Below are positions 33,423-41,019 of a stretch of 45,840 nucleotides of DNA, in pieces. The notes under the pieces were generated by a model, which worked only from the letters and a program-made list of their open reading frames with translations, did not search any database and was not told where the DNA came from. The position numbers and the translations under genes were made by a program. Origin of the DNA: Archangium sp. (GTDB taxonomy: Bacteria; Myxococcota; Myxococcia; Myxococcales; Myxococcaceae); the NCBI GenBank assembly GCA_016793585.1, contig JAEUJR010000841.1, forward strand, positions 1 to 45,840. Direction: 5' to 3'. Position 1 is the stretch's first letter; every line of letters begins with the position of its first letter.

Positions 33423-34745
33423 ATGACGACTCGTTCCTTCTGGCTGTCTGCCGCGCTGCTCGTGTGTTCGGCGCCGGCCTTCGCCGAGACGTTCACCATC
33501 TACGTCGCCGCGCGCGACAGCGACGCCCACAAGGCGGCCGAGAAGCTCGTCGACGACAAGACGACGTTCTGGTTCGCGAAGATGGCGAAGGCGCTTCCGA
33601 AGGCCATCGAGCTCATCAACGGCACCTCGAACGAGGTGCGCATTCACATGGCGCAGGGCCAGGAGACCGGGCTCTTCGGCATGAGCGGCGTCGACGGCTC
33701 GAAGGGCAAGCTCTTCATCCTCGGTGGGTGGTGCGCCGACTGGAAGACGCGAGACCCATTCCAGTGCCCGACCGAGATTCTGGCGGGTGATGGCCGGCCC
33801 GACGCGTTCTTCAACTTCGGCGGCAACAAGACGCTCTTCGGAGAGCTCGTGCTCTCGGGCTTCATCTTCGACGCCGCGCCGTCGAACAAATACGACGCCA
33901 GGACGAACAGCCTGCTCAAGGGCACTTCGCGCACGATTCCGCTGCTCTCGCTCAAGCAGGTCGTCGTGCAGCACCTCGTCATCAGCGACAACGTCTTCTT
34001 GAACGGCGCGCAGCGGGCCTTCGAGGTTTACCACTCGCCCATGTCGAACGAGACGGTGGTCGACGTGCAGAACAACTTCTTCCTCAACAACGTCATCCCG
34101 CTGAAGTTCTCGCCCGCCGGGTACAAGGGCTTCAAGACGAAGGCGATCAACTTCAAGAACAACTCCGTCATCTTGAACTGGCCCTTCAACCCCGACCCGA
34201 CCTCGAGCGACGTCGGCGCGCTCACGCTGTGGAACAAGGACTGCTGCACCGAGCTGAACATCGAGAGCAACCTGTTCGCGTACAACCCGGGCGGCGCCAT
34301 GCAGCACGACTGGCCAGAGGCGCGCATGCCGAAGCTGCGCATCAACAACAACCTCTTCTACATGAACGCCACGCTCTTCGGGAACGACAAGCCCGAGGCC
34401 GGCTTCTTCGCGGGCAAGTTCGGCCCGAACCCCAGCTACATCGTGGTGAACGTCAGCCCCGGCCTCGTCGACGACTACGGCTACGAGATGAAGGGCAACG
34501 TCGTGATGGACCCGAAGGTGCCCGTCGCGCTCGTCGATTTGCAGGCGGCCGACTCGTCGTCGGTGACGGCGAAGAAGACCGTGATGAACGACATTCGCGG
34601 CATGTTCGGCCTCAACAAAGAAGGCGGCACCGTGGCCATCAAGAACTACGCGCCGCGGATGGGCCTCGACCTGAAGAACCTGCCGTTCCCTGCGGAAGAG
34701 AAGGCGAAGCAGTACGGCGTGCAGCCGTCGCTCGTCTACAAGTGA
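33423..34745 (+). CDS. Secreted right-handed parallel beta-helix protein
   Basis: 440 aa from ATG 33423. A Sec signal (SAALLVCSAPAFA) precedes the mature start ETFTIYVAARDSD. The body has repeating Asn-rich turns (NNFFLNN, FKNNSV, INNNLFYMN, IESNLFAYN) typical of beta-helix/pectate-lyase-like folds, with Cys pairs. No catalytic Asp/Arg set was identified, so carbohydrate lyase activity cannot be claimed. Possibly surface polysaccharide binding or processing. Confidence 0.7.
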   Translation: MTTRSFWLSAALLVCSAPAFAETFTIYVAARDSDAHKAAEKLVDDKTTFWFAKMAKALPKAIELINGTSNEVRIHMAQGQETGLFGMSGVDGSKGKLFILGGWCADWKTRDPFQCPTEILAGDGRPDAFFNFGGNKTLFGELVLSGFIFDAAPSNKYDARTNSLLKGTSRTIPLLSLKQVVVQHLVISDNVFLNGAQRAFEVYHSPMSNETVVDVQNNFFLNNVIPLKFSPAGYKGFKTKAINFKNNSVILNWPFNPDPTSSDVGALTLWNKDCCTELNIESNLFAYNPGGAMQHDWPEARMPKLRINNNLFYMNATLFGNDKPEAGFFAGKFGPNPSYIVVNVSPGLVDDYGYEMKGNVVMDPKVPVALVDLQAADSSSVTAKKTVMNDIRGMFGLNKEGGTVAIKNYAPRMGLDLKNLPFPAEEKAKQYGVQPSLVYK

Positions 34746-34770
34746 GCTGATCCACCGCGTCGAACGGTCG

Positions 34771-34804
34771 AGCCCCGTCGTCTCCTTCGAGAGATGGCGG
34801 GGCT
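34771..34804 (+). terminator. Hairpin after the beta-helix gene
   Basis: AGCCCCG (34771-34777) pairs with CGGGGCT (34798-34804); inside, TCTC/GAGA can extend the stem. It lies 25 bp after the stop codon and is followed by TCGTCATG, not a T-run. Likely a terminator. Confidence 0.5.
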
Positions 34805-34885
34805 TCGTCATGTCGAGGGGTTTCGGCTGGCCTCGGCGCTGCTCCGCGGTGCGCGCTCACCCCGCAGCACCACAGGAGCCAGCAC

Positions 34886-35155
34886 ATGGGAGACAGGAAC
34901 ATCATCGGCAGCAACGGAGCGGTTGGCCTCGGGTCGTTGAGCAGCGTTTCGCACGTCGACGCGAACTCGGTCGAGACGCCCACCTACGACCAGCCCCGCG
35001 TCATCAACGACAGCACCGTCTACCTCACCGCCTCAGACGCGAAGGTCTTCGACGCGTGGGACAAGGCCGACGTGAAGGTCGACACCAGACGCTCGACGTT
35101 CGAGGCGCTCAAGCAGACGGTGAAAGACATCGCCTCGTTCCTCTCGGAGCCCTGA
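34886..35155 (+). CDS. Small protein of unknown function
   Basis: 89 aa. AGGAG lies about 7 bp before the ATG. Gly/Ser-rich N-terminus, then a central part (RVINDSTVYLTASDAKVFDA) and a helical end (FEALKQTVKDIASFLSE). No signal peptide. It is followed after 3 bp by another short ORF, suggesting a bicistronic unit. Confidence 0.55.
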   Translation: MGDRNIIGSNGAVGLGSLSSVSHVDANSVETPTYDQPRVINDSTVYLTASDAKVFDAWDKADVKVDTRRSTFEALKQTVKDIASFLSEP

Positions 35156-35158
35156 GCC

Positions 35159-35383
35159 ATGGCCACCCTCGAGCGAACGTTCGACAAGCGGTCGAAGACG
35201 GCCCAGCAGGAGCTCGCCGCGTTTCAGCATGAGCTGTTCGAGCTCGGTCAACGCGTGGCGCCGGCCACCATCATCACGCGCACGAAACGAAAGGGGCCGC
35301 TGCTCACCGTGAGCGTGACGAGCGCGCTGGTGAAACAGGCGCCGAAGACGTCGGGCAACTTCGTCGAAGCGTGGAAGCCGTGA
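35159..35383 (+). CDS. Small basic protein of unknown function
   Basis: 74 aa, starting 3 bp after the preceding stop. Basic; helical start (AQQELAAFQHELFELGQ) then beta-like part (LLTVSVTSALV). No family recognised. It converges on the 35385 ORF with a one-base gap. Confidence 0.5.
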   Translation: MATLERTFDKRSKTAQQELAAFQHELFELGQRVAPATIITRTKRKGPLLTVSVTSALVKQAPKTSGNFVEAWKP

Positions 35384-35384
35384 G

Positions 35385-35591
35385 TCACTTCTCGGGCCAG
35401 GGAGGGACGCTCTTCGTCGCTCCCGGCTCGAGGCCACCCACGTGTTTGAGCACCATCTGGTACTGCGGGTCGCTCGGCGGGTAGGTGAACTTCGCGTCGC
35501 CACGCATGCCGCCCGGCCCTTCGGCGCGCAGCATCAACTCGATGGTTCCGTCGGGCAGCATGTGCGCCGAGCCGATGCTGGGGGCCGTCAT
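35385..35591 (-). CDS. 68-aa partner ORF of the lethal-factor-like protease (candidate immunity or accessory protein)
   Basis: 68 aa, contains SAHMLPDGTIELMLRAEG, YPPSDPQYQMVLKHVGG and a Pro-rich end. It overlaps the upstream metalloprotease gene by 4 bp (ATGA), implying tightly coupled, similar-level synthesis as seen for toxin-immunity or enzyme-accessory pairs. Function is not recognised; immunity is inference from position only. Confidence 0.55.
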   Translation of the reverse strand: MTAPSIGSAHMLPDGTIELMLRAEGPGGMRGDAKFTYPPSDPQYQMVLKHVGGLEPGATKSVPPWPEK

Positions 35592-36520
35592 GCCGGGGCT
35601 CCCAGCTCAGTCGCTCGCGCCGCGAAGAAGGCGTGCAGGTTGGGAAACTTCGTCGCCATCGCCGGGTCTTTCGCCCAATAGCCGGCCGCCATCTCGGCGT
35701 AGGCCTCTTCGGGGCCGGCGTCTCCGGGCTGCAGCAGGTAGGTCTCGTTCTCGCGGCGCAGCGCGGGCAGGTCGTTGGTGTACGCCGTGCGAAACAGCGG
35801 GCTGCGGGAGTCGTGGCCCAGGGCGTTGGTGCCGTCGAGGCCGTGCCCGAACTCGTGGAAGAGGGCGTTGACGCTGCCGTGGCCGTAGCCGGGGTCGGGC
35901 AGCTCGCGTTCTCCGCGCGCACCGTCGTGCGTCGCCATCACCACCGTCATCGACGCGGGGTCGTAGACGCCGGGCACCTTGTCCCACGTGCTGCCCGGTG
36001 GCCACCCGCGAGGCGTCACTCCGCGCAGCGCCGCGAGGTGGTCGGTGATGGAGCCGCGGCAGGCGACGACCTGCACGCCCGACCGCGAGGCCCGCTCGAG
36101 CAACGGCGCGGGCAGCTTCTTCAGCTCGGCCACCACCGCGTCGACGTCGGCCTGCGTGCCGTGGCCGCCGGGCTTCACCATCGCGCGGGCAATCGCCTCG
36201 GAGGAGCGCGTCACCGTCGCGGGCGCCACCACCGTACGTGCGGGCCGAACGACGGGCGTGTTGCCCAGCTCGAGCTGCTTCTCGAGCGCCGCGATGGTCG
36301 CCGTGTGCCCGGCGTCACTGCCGTACGCGCGTTTGTACGCCGTGAGCTCGCGTTTGCTGAGGGTGCCGTCTCCGTTCCCGAACGTCTGGTCGACCCAGCG
36401 GGCCTTCGCGCGCAGCTTCGAGGGCATCGACTGCACGGGCACCGGCGGCTTCGGCTCGTCGTCGAGCTCGGGCGAGTTCGGCACCAGCGTCAGATGCGAG
36501 GTCGAAGGAATGCGTGGCAT
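35588..36520 (-). CDS. Anthrax-lethal-factor-like zinc metalloprotease
   Basis: 310 aa. Residues 1-40 are Pro-rich with no signal peptide; an EF-hand-like loop (GNGDGTLSKRELT) is at ~48-60. The C-terminal domain has HEFGH (H222, E223, H226) and, 46 residues after H226, PEEAYAEMA with E272 as predicted third zinc ligand. In lethal factor the order is HEFGH then EFFAE with nearly the same spacing (His690 to Glu735, 45 residues), and Tyr before it may correspond to Tyr261 here. So this is an M34/ATLF-type gluzincin; lethal factor cleaves host kinases, but the target here is unknown. It could be a secreted effector or an internal protease. Confidence 0.75.
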   Translation of the reverse strand: MPRIPSTSHLTLVPNSPELDDEPKPPVPVQSMPSKLRAKARWVDQTFGNGDGTLSKRELTAYKRAYGSDAGHTATIAALEKQLELGNTPVVRPARTVVAPATVTRSSEAIARAMVKPGGHGTQADVDAVVAELKKLPAPLLERASRSGVQVVACRGSITDHLAALRGVTPRGWPPGSTWDKVPGVYDPASMTVVMATHDGARGERELPDPGYGHGSVNALFHEFGHGLDGTNALGHDSRSPLFRTAYTNDLPALRRENETYLLQPGDAGPEEAYAEMAAGYWAKDPAMATKFPNLHAFFAARATELGAPA

Positions 36521-36565
36521 CGGGCGTCGGGCACCGTAGCCGAAGCGAACGCCGACCGTCGACCC

Positions 36566-37540
36566 TCAGCGCGTCATCGTCATCGAGGTCACCAGGCGGT
36601 CGTTCGTCTCGACCGTGCCCAGCGTGATGCGAACCCACTCGGGCAGCCCGTAGGCCGACAGCGGCATCACCGCGACGCCGTTGGCCTTGAGCGTCGACGC
36701 CGCCCGCTCGCCGTCGCCCGTTCGCACGCAGAGGAAGTTCGCCTGCGAGGGCAGCACCTCGAAGCCGAGCTCGGTCAACGCACGGCCCACCCGGGCGCGC
36801 TCGCGCTGCGCGAGGCGAACCGTCGTCTCGAGGTGGTGCACGTCGTCGAGGGCGGCGAGCGCCGCCGCCTGGGCCGGAGCGCTGACCGAGAAGGGCGGCC
36901 GGCGCTGCTCGAGGGTCGCAATCGGCGTGGGCGCTCCCAGCACGTAGCCGACGCGCAGGCCCGCCAGCCCGTACGCCTTCGAGAACGTTCGCAGCACCAG
37001 CACGTTGGCGTGGCTGCGCAGCACCTCGGGCCCGACACACGCAGCGGGGGGCTCGACGTACTCCGCGTAGGCCTCGTCGAGCACCACCATCACGTCGTCG
37101 GGTACGCGCGAGAGAAAGGCGAGCAGCGCGTCTCTCGGCACGAACGCGCCGGTCGGGTTCGCCGGGTTCACCACGCAGACGAGCGTGGTGTCTGGCGTGA
37201 TGGCGGCCAGGAGCCCCTCGAGGTCGGTCGCCAGCCCGTCACCCGCTTCGCGGTACGTCGTCAGCGTGTGCTGCGTCGCCAGCCGCCAGGCGATGAAGCT
37301 GTGCCGCGGAGCCACCAGGTCTCCGCCTGCGCCGAAGGCCGCGACGAGGTGGAAGATGAGGTCGGTCGAGCCCGCGCCGACACACACCTGCTCGAGCTCG
37401 CACCCGTGCAGCGCAGCGAGCCTGGCCCGCAACGCCCGCGCGGAGGAGTCGGGGTACCGCTCGACGATGGCCGCTGCCAGCCTCGCCCGCACGCTCTCGC
37501 TGGGCCCCAACGGGTTCTCGTTCGCCGACAGGTCGATCAC
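36566..37540 (-). CDS. HisC-like PLP-dependent aminotransferase
   Basis: 324 aa, fold-type I class II aminotransferase. It starts IDLSANENPLGPS, has SFxAWRLATQ-like segment, NPANPTG, DEAYAEY, and the PLP lysine K188 in TFSKAYGLAGLRVGY. GTG 37540 overlaps the upstream stop (GTGA). HisC, aromatic aminotransferases and cobalamin CobD are in this family; the cluster context (ThDP enzyme, citrate-synthase-like proteins, no his genes) suggests a specialised-metabolite amino acid donor rather than histidine synthesis. Somewhat shorter than typical HisC (~350). Confidence 0.8.
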   Translation of the reverse strand: MIDLSANENPLGPSESVRARLAAAIVERYPDSSARALRARLAALHGCELEQVCVGAGSTDLIFHLVAAFGAGGDLVAPRHSFIAWRLATQHTLTTYREAGDGLATDLEGLLAAITPDTTLVCVVNPANPTGAFVPRDALLAFLSRVPDDVMVVLDEAYAEYVEPPAACVGPEVLRSHANVLVLRTFSKAYGLAGLRVGYVLGAPTPIATLEQRRPPFSVSAPAQAAALAALDDVHHLETTVRLAQRERARVGRALTELGFEVLPSQANFLCVRTGDGERAASTLKANGVAVMPLSAYGLPEWVRITLGTVETNDRLVTSMTMTR

Positions 37541-38352
37541 CGCGCGGCCTCTCGCACGAGCGCGGCCGGCACTTCGGCGCGCCGGCCGTCTCCCATGCGG
37601 CGCGCGGGCGTTCCGTGAAACTCGACCGCGCCTTCGGGCCACACGTTCACCGCGCCGTCGGTCTTCGCGCCTTCGATGGCGTGCGCGAGGAACACGTGCG
37701 ACATGAGGTGGCTCGTCGCGAGCCCGCAGTGCTCGGGCGGCACCCCGGAGTCGAGCAGCAACGCGGCGAAGCACAGCGCGACGTTCGGCGGCACCGCGGG
37801 GAGCGCCTCGGCCAGCCGCAGGTGCAGCTGCCAGAAGCGCCGCTTCGACACGGGCCTGCCATGCGAGAGCTTCAGCATCGCGGCGCGGCGTTCGTCGACC
37901 GCGCGAAAGGGCACCCCGAAGCCCAGCAGGGGGCCGGGGTGCTCCCGTTTCCACTTGGCGAGGGCTTCGGCCACCTCGGGCCCCGTTGGCGTTGCGCCGA
38001 GGTGGGTGTCGAACCACGAGAGCATCACCGCTGCGCCGCCGGCGGCACCGGGGCCCATCACACGGCCAGCCGTGACGAGCTGGGCGCCGAAGAAGCCGGC
38101 GACGGGGTCGCCCCAGCTCGACAGCAGGCGCGTCAGCTTCAGTGGCCACACTCGAGCGTCGGGTGACATGCCGCACAGCGCGATGAGCCTGAAGGCCTCG
38201 GCGTTCTCGGCGTTCACCTCGACGCCCAGCGCCGCCATCATCGCCTCGGTGGGAGACGAGAGCCGCGTCGCCCAGTCGTCGAAGACGCTCCTGCCGAGAA
38301 AGCGGTTGTCGCCGTCGATGATGAGCCCGACGCGGGTCGCGATGGGCTTCAT
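37537..38352 (-). CDS. Citrate-synthase-like protein B, catalytic His missing
   Basis: 271 aa. Citrate synthase/citryl-CoA lyase-like features: VWPLKLTRLLSSWGDP, AAGGAAVML, LLGFGVPFRAVDERRAAML (family GFGHP...DPRA) and EFHGTPARR near the end. The usual His in GFGHP is Val147 and the HGGA His is absent (GPGAAGGA, ~100-107), so classical citrate-synthase chemistry is doubtful. The ATG overlaps the upstream stop (TGATG) and its end overlaps hisC-like start. It may form a heteromer with protein A. Confidence 0.65.
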   Translation of the reverse strand: MKPIATRVGLIIDGDNRFLGRSVFDDWATRLSSPTEAMMAALGVEVNAENAEAFRLIALCGMSPDARVWPLKLTRLLSSWGDPVAGFFGAQLVTAGRVMGPGAAGGAAVMLSWFDTHLGATPTGPEVAEALAKWKREHPGPLLGFGVPFRAVDERRAAMLKLSHGRPVSKRRFWQLHLRLAEALPAVPPNVALCFAALLLDSGVPPEHCGLATSHLMSHVFLAHAIEGAKTDGAVNVWPEGAVEFHGTPARRMGDGRRAEVPAALVREAAR

Positions 38353-39056
38353 CACGGCGCCTCCTCGTAGACGTAGGCCGGCGTGAGGGTGGGGTACTGC
38401 TTCACCGAGGCGGGCGCGCAGGCGGCTTCGGCGAGAATCACCGGCAGACGCGCGAGCGTGGCCATCGCCTGGCGGCGCGGAGCGTCGCGAAAGCCGAGGT
38501 GAAACAGCAGCGCCCAGGCCGCCGCCTGTCGCCGCCACACGGCTCGACCGAACCCCGTTGGCGCGTCGAACCAGCGCTCGGCGTCGGCGCACAGGCGCTC
38601 CCAACCCGCCCGTTGGCCCTCGGTGGGGGCCGGCTCGAGCGCGAGGTCGGGCACGGCTCCCACCGGGTGATGGAGCCAGTCGAAGAGCGGGGTCAGGTCG
38701 GCGAGCTCGGCAGAGAGCTGCTGGCCGAGGGCGACGCACGCGATGGCCGGCAGCACCTCGGTCGGCGCGCCCGCCACCTTCGCCAGCACCGCTGCGTGCG
38801 AGGGCCCTTCCCCCACGTGCACGGGCGACAGCCACGTCATCGCGCGCGAGAAGGCCTCGCGCTCCGAGGTGGTGGGCAGCTCGGCCGTGAACGACAGCCA
38901 CACCACGTCGAGGAAGCTGGCGTGGTGTCCGAGCTCGGCTTGAACGGAGTAGCCGTGAATGCGCGGGTCGGGTGATGGCTCGACCACGGTCGCGGGCAAC
39001 GTCTTCGGGAAGTCGACCTGGTCGAGCAGCCCTTTGCCCTGCCAGCTCGTCGTCAT
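38352..39056 (-). CDS. Citrate-synthase-like protein A
   Basis: 234 aa. GYSVQAELGHHASFLDVVWL...AELPTTSEREAF matches the citrate-synthase N-terminal pattern (Gy-x-L...ASF-x-V...GELPT-x-x-E-x-x-F). HVGEGPSHAAVLAKVAGAP (residues ~77-95) resembles the region before the HGGA loop; but no HGGA and no GFGHP follow. Begins with an ATGA overlap to the 68-aa ORF and ends in a TGATG overlap with protein B. Partnership with B is suggested by order and overlap. Confidence 0.6.
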   Translation of the reverse strand: MTTSWQGKGLLDQVDFPKTLPATVVEPSPDPRIHGYSVQAELGHHASFLDVVWLSFTAELPTTSEREAFSRAMTWLSPVHVGEGPSHAAVLAKVAGAPTEVLPAIACVALGQQLSAELADLTPLFDWLHHPVGAVPDLALEPAPTEGQRAGWERLCADAERWFDAPTGFGRAVWRRQAAAWALLFHLGFRDAPRRQAMATLARLPVILAEAACAPASVKQYPTLTPAYVYEEAP

Positions 39057-39259
39057 GATGGCTCCCCTTGCGTGGCGCGGCGCTGCATCGGGCTCTGCGC
39101 TCGCAGTGCTTCGACACCCGCTTCCAGCGCTTCGAGCCCGCGATGAACGGCCAGCGTCGGCTCGACGGTGAGCATGGCGAAGACGCGCGCTCCCCGTGCT
39201 TCGACCTCGAGGTGAGCGGCGGCGCTGGCCGCTCCGCCATCGAGGTGGACGTGCCTCAT
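39053..39259 (-). CDS. 68-aa protein between ThDP enzyme and citrate-synthase-like genes
   Basis: 68 aa, not recognised. It runs RHVHLDGGAASAAAHLEVEA, then VFAMLTVEPTLAVH and a helical, Arg/Gln-rich end. It overlaps both neighbours by 4 bp (ATGA at 39256-39259 and 39053-39056), so it is embedded in a translationally coupled chain. It might be a subunit or regulatory protein of the enzymes around it. Confidence 0.55.
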   Translation of the reverse strand: MRHVHLDGGAASAAAHLEVEARGARVFAMLTVEPTLAVHRGLEALEAGVEALRAQSPMQRRATQGEPS

Positions 39260-40992
39260 CGCGCCACCTGCCCCTGCCGCTGCAGGCTCTTCACCCGCTC
39301 CGCCACCACGGGCGAGGGCACCGTGCGGTCGATGTTCAGGTCGAGCACGAACGGCCCCCTTCGCGCGAGCGCAGCCGAGAGCGCGGCGTGCAGCTCGGTC
39401 TCGGTGTTCACGGTGGCGCCATCGGCCTGCTGCGAGCGCGCGAAGGCAACGAAGTCGGTGCGCGGCAGCTGGGTCTCGACGGGCTTCATGCCGAGCGCCG
39501 TCATTCCATGCTCGTTGAGCCCGAGCTGCGCGTCGTTCAGCACCAGCCACAGCACGTCAGCGCCGTACTGCGCGGCCGTGTTGAGCTCGTTGTTCATCAG
39601 CATCGCGCCGTCACCAACCACCGCCACCACCTTGCGCGTGCCGGCCAGCGCGGCGCCCACGCAGCCCGTCGTGAAGTGGCCCATCGAGCCCCACGCGGCC
39701 GCCGTGCGGTACCGCCCCGGAGCGTCGAAGCGCAGGTGCGCGTTGCACCAGGTGAAGCTCGTGCCGGCTTCGCTCACCAGCAGCGCGTCGCTGCGTTTCA
39801 CCACCAGCTCCTGCAGCACCTGCATCACGAACTGTGGGCGAATCGGCGCGGCCTCTCTCGGGTGCAGCAGCTCGACGGCGCGCTCGGGCGGCGTCACCCG
39901 CGCTCGACGTGCGAACCACCGCGTCTGCTCCGCGCGGGCATGCAGCGCTTCGAGGAACGTCGCCGCGTCGGCCACCACGCCGTGCCCGCGGGCCTGAGGG
40001 AAGGCGGCTCCGAACGCGCGCGGGTCGACGTCGACGTGGGTGAAGCTCTCGCTTGGGCACAGGCCAGGCGCGAGGAACGACGTCACCTCGCCGAGCCGGG
40101 TGCCAATCACCAGCGCGTGCTTCGGCTTCTTCTCGGCGAACCACGTGCGCACCTCGGTGCCGCCGCCTGCGCCGCTGACGCCGAGGAACTGTGGGTGCGC
40201 TTCGGGGAACACGCCTTTGCCTCGGGGAGAACTCGCGACCGGCAGCCCCGCCGCTTCGACGAACCGCCGCAGGTGCGTGTGCGCCCGCCGCGCGCCGTGC
40301 CCGACCCAGAGCAGCGCCGCAGGGTCGAGGAGCGCTTCGAGGCACGCATCGAGGCTCGCCGTCGTCGGAGCGGGCAACGCCACCTCCCACTTCGCGGCCG
40401 CGGGAAGAGGGGCCGGCAGCAGCTGCGTCTGCAACGACAGCGGCAGGCCGAGGTGCGCGACGAAGCCGCCGGGTGACGAGAAGCCACGCGCCAGCCTCGC
40501 GAGCGCAGGGCCCAGCGCCTCGACCGTCTCGGGAATCGCGACCTCGTGAAAGAGGCTGCCCGGCCTGAGCAGCTCGGCCGGCATGGTCGCGGCGGTCGTC
40601 TCCTGCACGGCGCCGCGGCCAGCGAGCGCAGGCGCGGTGAAGCCCGAGATGACGAGGAACTTCGCGTCGTCGACCCGCGCCGCCATCGCCGCGTTGAGCA
40701 CGTTGAAGAGGCCGGGGCCGGTGGTGACGACGACCACGCCCGGCCGCCCCGACTCGAAGCTCGCCTCGAGCGCCGCGAACCCCGCGCCCGCTTCGTGTCT
40801 GAAGTGAAAGAACTTCAACGGCGTGTTCGACAGGCCCGCCGCGAAGGGCGCGATGCCGCCACCGAGCACGCCGAACGTCTCGCGCACGCCCAGGTCGTAC
40901 AGCGTCTGGGCGATGCCACGAGACACACTCTCGGCGTCAGGCCGCGCCCAGGCTGCGCCGGCCGCGCCCCACCCAACCACCTCGTTCTTCAT
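39256..40992 (-). CDS. Acetolactate-synthase-type ThDP-dependent enzyme
   Basis: 578 aa, full-length ThDP fold. N-terminal PYR domain with Glu67 in FRHEAGAGFAALE (cofactor-activating Glu). Central domain (~190-330). C-terminal PP domain with GDG (460-462), NNELNTAAQYGADVLWL and LND (N486), the GDG-x(~25)-N metal/ThDP motif. Closest in look to the acetolactate synthase/phosphonopyruvate or sulfoacetaldehyde decarboxylase group and to ScyA-like acyloin synthases. It would decarboxylate a 2-oxo acid and either release an aldehyde or join it to an acceptor. GAGGGGG precedes the ATG. The 2-oxo acid could come from the clustered aminotransferase. Confidence 0.82.
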   Translation of the reverse strand: MKNEVVGWGAAGAAWARPDAESVSRGIAQTLYDLGVRETFGVLGGGIAPFAAGLSNTPLKFFHFRHEAGAGFAALEASFESGRPGVVVVTTGPGLFNVLNAAMAARVDDAKFLVISGFTAPALAGRGAVQETTAATMPAELLRPGSLFHEVAIPETVEALGPALARLARGFSSPGGFVAHLGLPLSLQTQLLPAPLPAAAKWEVALPAPTTASLDACLEALLDPAALLWVGHGARRAHTHLRRFVEAAGLPVASSPRGKGVFPEAHPQFLGVSGAGGGTEVRTWFAEKKPKHALVIGTRLGEVTSFLAPGLCPSESFTHVDVDPRAFGAAFPQARGHGVVADAATFLEALHARAEQTRWFARRARVTPPERAVELLHPREAAPIRPQFVMQVLQELVVKRSDALLVSEAGTSFTWCNAHLRFDAPGRYRTAAAWGSMGHFTTGCVGAALAGTRKVVAVVGDGAMLMNNELNTAAQYGADVLWLVLNDAQLGLNEHGMTALGMKPVETQLPRTDFVAFARSQQADGATVNTETELHAALSAALARRGPFVLDLNIDRTVPSPVVAERVKSLQRQGQVAR

Positions 40993-41019
40993 CTGGTTCC
41001 CCCTCGACCGCGCCGCTGC

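Noticed and set aside
36566..37540. Histidine biosynthesis operon
   Set aside because: Only a HisC-like gene is present; no other his genes occur and neighbours are unrelated enzymes.
39256..40992. Branched-chain amino acid biosynthesis (ilvB)
   Set aside because: No ilvN/ilvC neighbours; the cluster of citrate-synthase-like and haloperoxidase-like genes suggests another role, although the protein fold is the same.
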